A stretch of 40,320 nt of DNA from the IMG/VR virus record IMGVR_UViG_3300043774_000814, positions 1 through 40,320 of that record. The stretch is one strand, 5' to 3'. Position 1 is the stretch's first letter. Every line of letters begins with the position of its first letter. The stretch is from a virus. The notes below the pieces were generated by a model that saw nothing but the letters and a program-made list of their open reading frames with translations, did not search any database and was not told where the DNA came from. This document shows positions 8,361 to 15,148 of the stretch, piece by piece. A program made the translations under genes and the position numbers.

Positions 8361-8392
8361 TTGACACCCTTCACCATAATTAAATTAACGAC
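8361..8392 (+). promoter_or_regulatory. Intergenic TTGACACCC/CATAAT motif
   Basis: TTGACACCCTTCACCATAAT lies between the adaptor stop and the next ATG. A similar string, TTGACACCCGCCCCCTATAAT with the box moved by one base, lies after the terminase stop at 1597. The spacing between the two boxes (8-9) is too short for a classic sigma-70 promoter, so the activity is uncertain. Confidence 0.3.
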
Positions 8393-8689
8393 ATGAGTAA
8401 CCCCACCATTCAGATCGCCGCTCGCAACACCGCTGGCATTGTCCAGCCCGTCCAAGCCACACCAGATGGGGCTCTGCGGGTGAGCACAGGTTTTCCTACT
8501 CCCGCTTACACGAAGTATGAAAATGTTCGTTTCACATCCCCCGCGACGAACAACACAAGCTATGTCGATTTCACTTTCAACGGCACCTCGGTAGCCCGAA
8601 TCGTGAATACCTATTTCGGAGCCAATCCCCCCACGGCCGACAATGCGGAGATCCGCAGCGTCGAGATCAAATTCCCGCCCTACACTTAA
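8393..8689 (+). CDS. Hypothetical small virion protein
   Basis: Not recognised. 98 residues, mostly beta by appearance (VRFTSPATNNTSYVDFTFNG), with small and polar residues, as in a fibre base or head-fibre subunit. There is no cysteine, transmembrane stretch or signal peptide. It starts the fibre block and ends one base into the next gene's ATG (TAATG). Confidence 0.6.
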   Translation: MSNPTIQIAARNTAGIVQPVQATPDGALRVSTGFPTPAYTKYENVRFTSPATNNTSYVDFTFNGTSVARIVNTYFGANPPTADNAEIRSVEIKFPPYT

Positions 8690-8955
8690 TGTCGCAGGTT
8701 TTCTTCAACCCCTTTTCCGGCGCAGCGCAGAATATCGCTCTGCCCCAGCTCGACTCCTCGGGTCAAATCTCCGGCGCGATGATCCCCGACGACTTTGACG
8801 ATGTGCAGCGCTTCGACTCCGTGGCCGATTTCCCGAACCCCGGCACCGTCGCCCGCATTTACTTTCCCGCAGATACCAACATCCCGCACCGCTGGGATGT
8901 GGACACCCTTTCCTACAAGCCCATCTCGTCCGACACGGACGGCGGTGAGTTTTAG
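8689..8955 (+). CDS. Hypothetical small virion-associated protein
   Basis: 88 residues. MSQVFFNPFSGAAQNIALPQ followed by LDSSGQISGAMIPDDFDDVQ resembles the linker and N-terminal parts of fibre-associated proteins, with a repeated short Gly-Ile/Asp pattern. The middle, RFDSVADFPNPGTVARIYFP then DTNIPHRWD, fits the short adapter seen in many fibre proteins where an amount of aromatic/ligand-type residue follows. It overlaps the previous stop by one base. The function is inferred only from its location within the fibre block. Confidence 0.6.
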   Translation: MSQVFFNPFSGAAQNIALPQLDSSGQISGAMIPDDFDDVQRFDSVADFPNPGTVARIYFPADTNIPHRWDVDTLSYKPISSDTDGGEF

Positions 8956-8996
8956 GACCACCCCGCAGTAACAACCCCAAATACCCCCAAAACATC

Positions 8997-9770
8997 ATGG
9001 CTAATACCCTACGCATTAAACGCAGATTGACAGGTGCCTCCGGCGCCCCTACCGGCCTCGCTCTCGGCGAGTTGGCCCATAGCTTCGTGGATGACAAACT
9101 CTGGATCGGCAATGGCTCGACCTCAGTTGTCATCGGCGGCGAAGGCCACTTCGCTACCAACGCCGACCTCGCATCCGAAGTCTCGACGCTGAACTCCAGC
9201 ATCAGCTCCGAAAACTCCCGCGCCGTCGCAGCGGAGCAAGCCCTCGGTTCACGCATTGATTCGGTCCTGTCGAACACCACACAAGGATCGCTTGATTCGT
9301 TGACGGAGGTTGTCTCGGCCTTCCAGGCCGCAGACTCCAGCCTCAACGGAGCCATCACCACCCTCGCCAACAGCGCCTCCAGCGCTCTCAGCTCGGCCGT
9401 GGCGACACTCGAAGCAGCCGACAGCGCCCTCGACGGACGCCTCGACACCGCAGAGAGCGACATCAACGCGCTTGAGAGCCGCGCCACGACCATCGAAGGC
9501 GACGCCTCCGCTCTGGCCGCACGCGTCACCACAGCCGAAGGCGACATCGACGCCATCGAGTCCGCAGCGACCACGCTGGCTGGCCGTGTGTCAACTGCCG
9601 AAGGTGACATCAACTCCATCGAATCCGCAGCGACAGCCCTCACAGGCCGCGTCTCCACTTTGGAGACCACCGCAGCAGGACTCGGCACGATGTCCACGCA
9701 GAATGCCAACAATGTCGCCATCACCGGCGGCAGCATCGACGGCATCAGCTTCGACGGCGGCAGCTTTTAG
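8997..9770 (+). CDS. Tail or head fibre protein with an Mtd-like N-terminal anchor and a trimeric coiled shaft
   Basis: 257 residues. Residues 1-50 (RIKRRLTGASGAPTGLALGE, then LWIGNG) match the anchor domain of Mtd-type fibres. Residues about 55-230 form a repeated shaft in which units of TTAEGDIDAIESAATTLAGR kind recur roughly every 21 residues, as in trimeric coiled-coil shafts. The end, NVAITGGSIDGISFDGGSF, is the tip motif common to phage fibres. It is probably a receptor-contact or anchoring fibre. The leader is A/C-rich (AACAACCCCAAATACCCCC) without Shine-Dalgarno, like that of the capsid gene. Confidence 0.82.
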   Translation: MANTLRIKRRLTGASGAPTGLALGELAHSFVDDKLWIGNGSTSVVIGGEGHFATNADLASEVSTLNSSISSENSRAVAAEQALGSRIDSVLSNTTQGSLDSLTEVVSAFQAADSSLNGAITTLANSASSALSSAVATLEAADSALDGRLDTAESDINALESRATTIEGDASALAARVTTAEGDIDAIESAATTLAGRVSTAEGDINSIESAATALTGRVSTLETTAAGLGTMSTQNANNVAITGGSIDGISFDGGSF

Positions 9771-9793
9771 TAGCTCCTCCCTCCCCACAGCGG

Positions 9794-9815
9794 TGGCGCG
9801 GTTCATCCCGCGCCA
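9794..9815 (+). terminator. Terminator-like hairpin
   Basis: A perfect 8-bp GC-rich stem (TGGCGCGG and CCGCGCCA) with a six-base loop. It lies 24 bases after the stop of the fibre gene. There is no run of T after it, so it may be a weak or Rho-assisted terminator, or an RNA stability element. An A/T-rich leader (AAAACTTAATCCTTAAAACT) follows and leads to the next ATG. Confidence 0.5.
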
Positions 9816-9870
9816 TCGCTCCACGGGGCCCCTGCTTAAAACTTAATCCTTAAAACTTAAAACTTCCCAA

Positions 9871-10239
9871 ATGGCCACGGTCATCCAGCTCCTCCGCTCC
9901 ACGGTCCCAGGCCGAGTCCCCACCGCCGCGCAAGTGGCCGAAGGGAGCCTCGCCCTCAACCTCCCCGACCGGCGCTTGTATTCCAAGGACCACCTGGGAG
10001 AAGTCTTCCGCATAGCCCGCCCCCGCGACCCCTCTGACTACCAGCTCCTCCACGCCGCAGACGGCAACCACCTCTACCTCGGCCGCCTCGCCTGGGACGA
10101 CTACCCCGCCTCCGGCCCCGCCGAGGACTCCACTGCCTGGACCATTTACAAAATCACCACCAACTCCGCAGGCAATGTCGTCTCGGAGCAATCCGCAGTC
10201 GGCGCGTGGTCTTCCAAAGAGTCTCTTCAATTTTCTTAA
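9871..10239 (+). CDS. Fibre-like protein with an Mtd-like N-terminal domain
   Basis: 122 residues. MATVIQLLRSTVPGRVPTAA followed by EGSLALNLPDRRLYSKDH is the same kind of anchor domain as in the 8997 fibre (a PxAxxLxxGxLAxN pattern then a short beta pair). The remainder is a short beta-rich domain (YLGRLAWDDYPASGPAEDST). It is probably an appendage or fibre-adaptor subunit. The 100 bases before it contain a hairpin, so it may be expressed apart from the 8997 fibre. Confidence 0.68.
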   Translation: MATVIQLLRSTVPGRVPTAAQVAEGSLALNLPDRRLYSKDHLGEVFRIARPRDPSDYQLLHAADGNHLYLGRLAWDDYPASGPAEDSTAWTIYKITTNSAGNVVSEQSAVGAWSSKESLQFS

Positions 10240-10254
10240 CCAACCAGCACCACC

Positions 10255-10539
10255 ATGAAAGCCAGCAACCCCATCGTTATCGGCGAAAAGTCTTTCGACC
10301 TTTTTTCGCTCAATCTCGCCATAAACGGCAAATACAACGCTGACGGCACGCCGGATGCGTCCATCGCCGCCCGATTCATTCCAACGCGATTGGTCGAAAA
10401 CGGCGAGCCAGAGCAGGCGCAAGAGCAGAGCGTGAACATCGCCCTCGGTAGCCTCTCCGGCTCCGACGAAGCCACACTCACTGCCGTCGCTGAAATCTCG
10501 GCGGCCCTTCAAAAATTCATCATCTCGAAAGGACTTTAA
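10255..10539 (+). CDS. Hypothetical small fibre-region protein
   Basis: Not recognised. 94 residues with a basic, beta-like N-terminus (KASNPIVIGEKSFDLFSLNL) and a C-terminal stretch (ALGSLSGSDEATLTAVAEIS AALQK) that could be a coil. The second half is polar, with DEATLT and AEISAALQKFI forming a predicted helix. The leader AACCAACCAGCACCACC is A/C-rich without a Shine-Dalgarno. By place it is probably a virion accessory. Confidence 0.58.
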   Translation: MKASNPIVIGEKSFDLFSLNLAINGKYNADGTPDASIAARFIPTRLVENGEPEQAQEQSVNIALGSLSGSDEATLTAVAEISAALQKFIISKGL

Positions 10540-10541
10540 TC

Positions 10542-12512
10542 ATGGCAAACTATCGCGCAATCGCAACGGGCAACTGGTCAAATGGAGCAACATGGGCAGG
10601 AGGCGCAGTGCCTCCGAATAACCAAGGTCACGACATTTACAGCAACAATTTCACGGTCACCATAGACATTAATGTCAATGTGAACTTGATTACAAACGCC
10701 TCAAATGCTGGCACATTTGTAGGTGGCGGCACCGCTGCCGCTGGCGGCGGATTCACGGTTAGCGCATCTGGGTTAACAATAACCTCAAATGTGACAACTT
10801 ATTTTCAACATACCTCATCTACGCTGACTTTTACAGGCGGAGCTGGCACATCCCTGATGTTAAATGGCAATGTAACAGGGGAGCGCGCAAGCGCAGGCGT
10901 TCGCGGAGCAGTGAATGTAACGGGCGCTGGGTCGCTCACCGTAAATGGAAACATTGCAAATTCAGGCGCTGGTCAAGGTAGTTCTACAGGTCTCAGCGCA
11001 TCCGCAGGCTTTGCAGTTGTAAACGGAAATCTTTCGACTGTAATTGGAAATGTATCGGCAAGCTTTTCCAATAGTAATGGCAACTCTGCTGTATATTGCA
11101 CAGGCACGGTTAATTTAACTGTAAATTCTGGCACTTTTGCAGGAGGAGCCGGAGGAACATCTGTCTCGCAATCATCTATTTGGCAAAATGGCGCGAGCAC
11201 CGTGGTCACTTTAAATAATTGCATTGTCACAGCAGGCACGGTAAGTCCAGCGGTCTTCGTTTCGGCGGGATCGTTATTTTCAACAAATGGGATACTCACT
11301 GCACTAAATGGAGTTCCCGCTGTTTCTTCAACCCTTGTTACTGCTTCTGGAACTTTTGTTTATGCCCAAGACGGAACAAATCCAATCGGCGGAGCGCGGT
11401 TGATTTTAGGGACATCGCCAACAAACGCTTACACGCAATTTGCGCTCAACGGCATCAACGCAAACTCATTCGTTCGCTACTACACCGCTGACAACAATCT
11501 CGGCCAAGCCAACCCGACCGATGTCCGCTCTGGCGTGAGCTACGCCAGCGGCAGCCTCACGGGACGCCTCACCGTCCCCGCTCGCGGATCGGTGGCGCTC
11601 TCGGTAAACTACGGGCCATCGATGCCATTTACCGCCACGCGCAGCGGCACAACTGCTACGGCAACGCTGGCCTACAGCTACCCATTGGTAGTCGGCGACC
11701 AGATCACCGTCACCAGCGCATCGAACTCCGAGTGGAATGGCAGCTACACGGTCGCTACCGTGGTGTCCGGAACAGAGGTGACATTCACCGTGCCAAATAC
11801 GCACTCTGCCACCGCAGGCACAGGCGCAGTCATGCAAACAACCGGCACAGCCGTGCTCGATCCCGCAGCCGTGGCCTCGGCAGTGTGGGGAGCAGGCAGC
11901 CGCACCATTACGGGTGGCGTTGTCGACACCCTCACGAATGCACCCACGGTTCCAACCGCAGCCGCCATCGCCACACAAGTCCGCACTGAGCTTGGAACTG
12001 AGCTTGGCCGTCTTGACGCAAACATATCATCGAGACTCGCGCCAAGCGGCACGCTGGCCGTCGTCACCACATTGACCAACGCTCCGTCTGTCCCCAGCGC
12101 AGCATCCATCGCCGACGAAGTTCGTGTGGAACTTGCCACTGAGCTTGCCCGCATTGATGCGCCAATCTCCGGTGCAGGTAACGCGCCAAGCGCTGCTACC
12201 GTGGCCTCGGCCGTTCGCACCGAGCTCTCCACTGAGCTGGCCCGAGTGGACCAAGCCATCAGCTCGCGCCTCGCTGGATCGGCCTACACCGCGCCAGCCA
12301 ACAGCGACATCGCCGCAATCAAATCCAAGACCGACGCGCTCCCCGCCTCACCCGCAGCGACCGGAGACATTCCTACAGCCGCGCAGAACGCCACCGCCGT
12401 CTGGTCCAAACCGGCAAATGAATTGACGGTGGCAGACTCCATCGGTGAACGCGCCAAGCAACAAAGCACGGTAGCAATTACTGGCGCTCAACTCGCAGCC
12501 GCCCTCAGCTAA
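10542..12512 (+). CDS. Long fibre / head-fibre protein, beta-helix-like N-part and repeated TELxRxD C-part
   Basis: 656 residues. It starts YRAIATGNWSNGATWAGGAV, the opening of many parallel beta-helix appendage proteins, followed by about 250 residues of Asn/Thr/Ser/Gly-rich repeats. From about 350 there is an Ig-like unit (SGTTATATLAYSYPLVVGDQ). From about 470 three repeats share the pattern VRTELGTELGRLDANISSRL, a helical coil found at the tips of head fibres. The N-part (10542-11480) is visibly richer in A and T than the rest, a sign of separate acquisition. The last base is shared with the next ATG (TAATGG). Confidence 0.75.
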   Translation: MANYRAIATGNWSNGATWAGGAVPPNNQGHDIYSNNFTVTIDINVNVNLITNASNAGTFVGGGTAAAGGGFTVSASGLTITSNVTTYFQHTSSTLTFTGGAGTSLMLNGNVTGERASAGVRGAVNVTGAGSLTVNGNIANSGAGQGSSTGLSASAGFAVVNGNLSTVIGNVSASFSNSNGNSAVYCTGTVNLTVNSGTFAGGAGGTSVSQSSIWQNGASTVVTLNNCIVTAGTVSPAVFVSAGSLFSTNGILTALNGVPAVSSTLVTASGTFVYAQDGTNPIGGARLILGTSPTNAYTQFALNGINANSFVRYYTADNNLGQANPTDVRSGVSYASGSLTGRLTVPARGSVALSVNYGPSMPFTATRSGTTATATLAYSYPLVVGDQITVTSASNSEWNGSYTVATVVSGTEVTFTVPNTHSATAGTGAVMQTTGTAVLDPAAVASAVWGAGSRTITGGVVDTLTNAPTVPTAAAIATQVRTELGTELGRLDANISSRLAPSGTLAVVTTLTNAPSVPSAASIADEVRVELATELARIDAPISGAGNAPSAATVASAVRTELSTELARVDQAISSRLAGSAYTAPANSDIAAIKSKTDALPASPAATGDIPTAAQNATAVWSKPANELTVADSIGERAKQQSTVAITGAQLAAALS

Positions 12513-12688
12513 TGGACACTCACCAAGCCACAGCCTCCTTCACCGGCCTGCTTGCTACGGCGAGCGGCATCACGCTCTCCATGCTGCCGGAGCTGGAGGC
12601 GTGGCTGCGCATAGCGTCCTTAATCATCGGCTGCGCAGTCGGCCTCGCCTCGCTCTATGCCATCCTCAGAAACAAAAAGCACCCATGA
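12512..12688 (+). CDS. Small membrane protein, holin-like
   Basis: 58 residues with two hydrophobic segments: FTGLLATASGITLSM (about 9-24) and IASLIIGCAVGLASLYAIL (about 34-52), ending in a basic tail RNKKHP. Two segments and a positive tail are usual for class II holins, which make lethal holes in the inner membrane. It stands first in the lysis cassette, with ATGA overlap to the next gene. Confidence 0.65.
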   Translation: MDTHQATASFTGLLATASGITLSMLPELEAWLRIASLIIGCAVGLASLYAILRNKKHP

Positions 12689-12852
12689 ATAACCTCCTCG
12701 CCCGTCTTAAAGAGCCCTCCACCTTTCGCGGCCTCGCCATCCTTGCCGGACTCGGCGGTATCGCCGTTGAACCCGCCCAGGTCAACGCCATCGCGGCCGC
12801 CGTGGCAGCAATCATCGCGCTCATCGAAGTCTTCCGCAAGGAAACCAAATGA
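12685..12852 (+). CDS. Small holin-family membrane protein
   Basis: 55 residues: MNNLLARLKEPSTFRGLAIL then AGLGGIAVEPAQVNAIAAAV and IALIEVFRKETK. The LKEPSTFRGLAILAGLGG start and the EVFRK tail are typical of a widespread phage holin-like family that stands just before endolysins. It has one or two membrane segments. It starts and ends by ATGA overlaps within the lysis cassette. Which of the two small membrane proteins acts as holin and which as antiholin cannot be seen. Confidence 0.75.
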   Translation: MNNLLARLKEPSTFRGLAILAGLGGIAVEPAQVNAIAAAVAAIIALIEVFRKETK

Positions 12853-13025
12853 TCCCTCCCGCCCAGATCGTGACTGGCCTCCTGGCGACCGCGTTTGCCG
12901 TAGGAGCCCTCCTGCTCCTCGGTGGGTGCGCCAGCATGGGCTCGCCGCAGCTCTGCCTCAAGACGGACTACGGCAATTTTTGCTACCAGCTCCCCGAGCT
13001 GCCAAAGCCTACATCGAGCAAATGA
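12849..13025 (+). CDS. Small lipoprotein of the lysis cassette (possible outer-spanin-like)
   Basis: 58 residues. A hydrophobic signal (VTGLLATAFAVGALLLLGGC) ends in a lipobox LGGC, so Cys27 or so would be lipidated and the mature part CASMGSPQLCLKTDYGNFCY then LPELPKPTSSK would lie on the outer side. Size, a cysteine-containing mature part and a Pro-rich end fit small outer-membrane lysis lipoproteins (Rz1-like). No matching inner spanin is seen. It has ATGA overlaps at both ends. Confidence 0.65.
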   Translation: MIPPAQIVTGLLATAFAVGALLLLGGCASMGSPQLCLKTDYGNFCYQLPELPKPTSSK

Positions 13026-13474
13026 CTTTCGACGAGCGCACCGAGCGGAATATCTCGACGCTGCACCCGGCTGTTCAGCCGAAAGCGCGAGAGTTCATGC
13101 GGCTCGCGCTCGACCTCGCCGCCAAGCACGGTGTGGTAGTCCGCATCATCAGCGGTCTGCGCAGCTACGCCGAGCAAGATGCGCTCTACGCCAAAGGCCG
13201 CACCACCGCAGGCCCGAAAGTCACCAACGCCCGAGCCGGATTTTCCAACCACAATTTCGGCACAGCCTGGGACATCGGTCTTTTTAGAGGCAAAGCCTAC
13301 CTCACCAACTCGCCCATCTACACCGAGATCGGCCAAGCCGCCCGCAGCCTCGGCCTGACATGGGGAGGGGATTTCAAGAGTTTCAAAGACACACCGCACT
13401 ACGAAGTTCCCACCGGCCTCACCCTCGCCCAAATGCGCGAGCGAGTAGCCGCAGGCAAGGACATATTTGCATGA
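13022..13474 (+). CDS. Endolysin, M15-family peptidase (VanY / L-Ala-D-Glu endopeptidase type)
   Basis: 150 residues. A zinc peptidase that cuts peptidoglycan cross-links for lysis. Residues about 44-55 give SGLRSYAEQDALYAKGR, followed by FSNHNFGTAWDIG with His77 and Asp84, and TPHYEVP with His126: together the expected three zinc ligands of the M15 fold. The length matches the domain alone, with no binding module or signal peptide, so it would depend on the holin. The ATG at 13022 overlaps the lipoprotein stop. Confidence 0.88.
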   Translation: MTFDERTERNISTLHPAVQPKAREFMRLALDLAAKHGVVVRIISGLRSYAEQDALYAKGRTTAGPKVTNARAGFSNHNFGTAWDIGLFRGKAYLTNSPIYTEIGQAARSLGLTWGGDFKSFKDTPHYEVPTGLTLAQMRERVAAGKDIFA

Positions 13475-13707
13475 GCGCCAAACGCAAGCCCGCCACCCGC
13501 AAAGCCGTGCTGGAGCGCATTCGTAAGGAACTCGTCGAGCAATTTGATGTCGGCCTCGCAGTGGTCTCTTGGGAAGAGGGCGGCACGACCTACCACATGG
13601 ATTTGAAATTCGGGAACCAATACGCCGTCGAAGCACTGGCCGACAGGACCAGCGACATTTTGTTCCCCATGGAAGACGACGAAGAAGAAGAGGAGGAAGA
13701 AGTATGA
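13471..13707 (+). CDS. Hypothetical small protein with acidic tail
   Basis: Not recognised. 78 residues: a basic N-terminus (MSAKRKPATRKAVLERIRKE), a compact region with VSWEEGGTTYHMDLKFGNQY, and a C-terminal run of Asp and Glu (MEDDEEEEEEEV). The run on the DNA is GAAGAAGAAGAGGAGGAAG, which also supplies the Shine-Dalgarno-like AGGAGG for the next gene, so protein and ribosome signal overlap. It starts by ATGA overlap with the endolysin. Confidence 0.6.
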   Translation: MSAKRKPATRKAVLERIRKELVEQFDVGLAVVSWEEGGTTYHMDLKFGNQYAVEALADRTSDILFPMEDDEEEEEEEV

Positions 13708-14711
13708 AAACATCCTGGAGTTCCATAGCCCGCGAGCAAGCGGACAAAGCGCACAAGACCGAAGTCGATGCGCTCAAAGCCAAGCTCGCTCAATACCAAG
13801 CCAGCGTGGAGTCGCTGGAGAAACAACTCGGCATCGCCTTAAGCCTCGGCAAGACACGCATCCGTCCCCAGCCCCTCACCGTCTCGATGAACGACAAAGC
13901 CGAGGCCGTCGCCATCGCGCTGGCCAGCGATTGGCATGTGGAAGAGACGGTGGAAGCGGCATCGGTCAACGGCCTCAACGAATACCGCCTGCCCATAGCC
14001 AAGACTCGCATCGAGAAATTTTTCAGCACCATTTGCCGCCTCACCGAAATTGAGCGCGGCGGGGCCAAGATCGATGATCTCATCCTCTGGCTCGGCGGCG
14101 ATTTACTCACAGGAATGATTCATGAGGAACTCGCCGAGACGAACTCCAAGACGCCGACGCAAGTCATCCTCTGGCTCCAAGACCGCCTCGCAGACGGCCT
14201 CGCCACCCTCAAGCCGCACTTCAAACGCATCATCATCCCGACAAACTACGGCAACCACGGCCGCACCACCGTGAAGCCTCGCCACGCCACAGGTGCCGCG
14301 CACTCTTACGAATGGCTCCTCTACAAAATTCTCGAAGGCCGCTTTCACGGCGACCAGCAGATCGAATGGCAGATTGCGGATTCCTACTTCAACTTCATGA
14401 CGGTCTATGACCGCCGCCTGCGCTTCCACCACGGCGATGGACTCAAATTTCAAGGCGGCATCGGGGGCCTCACGATCCCTACCGAAAAAGCAATAGCTTC
14501 ATGGAATAAGTCGCCGAACCGAGCCGACCTTGATCTCTTCGGCCACTGGCATCAATACCAGCAGAACCGGCACTGGCTCTGCAACGGGAGCCTCATCGGC
14601 TACAACGCCTACGCCCTCTCGATCAAAGCCAGCTTCGAGCCGCCGACGCAGACCTATTTCCTGCTCGATAAGAAACGCGGCCGCACCATGACCTCCCCCA
14701 TCTACCTATGA
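13704..14711 (+). CDS. Calcineurin-like metallophosphoesterase
   Basis: 335 residues. After an N-terminal coiled coil (about 12-50), the metallophosphoesterase core carries SDWH (75-78), GGD (131-133), GNHGR (about 190), FHHGD (near 250) and GHWHQ (near 287): the five metal-binding motifs in order. The fold hydrolyses phosphate esters; the target is unknown (cyclic nucleotide, nucleic acid or protein phosphate). In phages such proteins often lie next to structural genes. It lies between lysis and nozzle genes. Start by ATGA overlap after a GGAGGAAGAAG Shine-Dalgarno. Confidence 0.85.
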   Translation: MKTSWSSIAREQADKAHKTEVDALKAKLAQYQASVESLEKQLGIALSLGKTRIRPQPLTVSMNDKAEAVAIALASDWHVEETVEAASVNGLNEYRLPIAKTRIEKFFSTICRLTEIERGGAKIDDLILWLGGDLLTGMIHEELAETNSKTPTQVILWLQDRLADGLATLKPHFKRIIIPTNYGNHGRTTVKPRHATGAAHSYEWLLYKILEGRFHGDQQIEWQIADSYFNFMTVYDRRLRFHHGDGLKFQGGIGGLTIPTEKAIASWNKSPNRADLDLFGHWHQYQQNRHWLCNGSLIGYNAYALSIKASFEPPTQTYFLLDKKRGRTMTSPIYL

Positions 14712-15148
14712 CCTGGAAACACCTCGCCAAAAAGTCCAACTCCCTCCCGCCCGGCTGGAGCACCGCCGACGAAATCGCCGCCGACCTCGACTGCGAACCA
14801 AGCGAAGTCCCAAAAATCCTCGCCGCCTCGATCCGCGACGGCCTCGTCGAGAAACAAAACTTCCCCCACTGGCAACCCGGCAGCCGCCAGCTCCTCTACC
14901 AGACCGGCTACCGGCAAAAGACCGGCAAGGTTATCTCGGAAAAAAGCCCACAAGTTTCTGACAAAACCCCAGACTCTATCCCGGGCATCCCCTCCGATTT
15001 GCTGCCAAAAGTGCGAGACAAAATCCTCGCTCACCCGCACAAAACCGCCAGCGCGATCAAAGACTTGTTCAGCACAAACAACCGAATGCGCCTGAGCGTA
15101 GCCGCGATTCGCGGGCTACTTGACAAGCCCCCGCAGAATAGAAAGTAG
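14708..15148 (+). CDS. Hypothetical protein with a winged-helix-like N-terminus
   Basis: 146 residues. The N-part, SLPPGWSTADEIAADLDCEP followed by KILAASIRDGLVEKQNFPHW, has the pattern of a winged helix of the kind found in small DNA-binding or tail-accessory proteins. A second, similar helical repeat (VRDKILAHPHKTASAIKDLF) lies at about 103-120. The linker between them is Ser/Pro/Lys-rich. It overlaps the phosphoesterase stop by ATGA and abuts the nozzle ATG after a TAG. The role may be regulatory; no target is visible. Confidence 0.6.
   Translation: MTWKHLAKKSNSLPPGWSTADEIAADLDCEPSEVPKILAASIRDGLVEKQNFPHWQPGSRQLLYQTGYRQKTGKVISEKSPQVSDKTPDSIPGIPSDLLPKVRDKILAHPHKTASAIKDLFSTNNRMRLSVAAIRGLLDKPPQNRK

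Noticed and set aside
8997-9770. Diversity-generating retroelement target (because of the Mtd-like anchor)
   Set aside because: No reverse transcriptase gene and no template repeat are seen; only the N-terminal anchor resembles Mtd.
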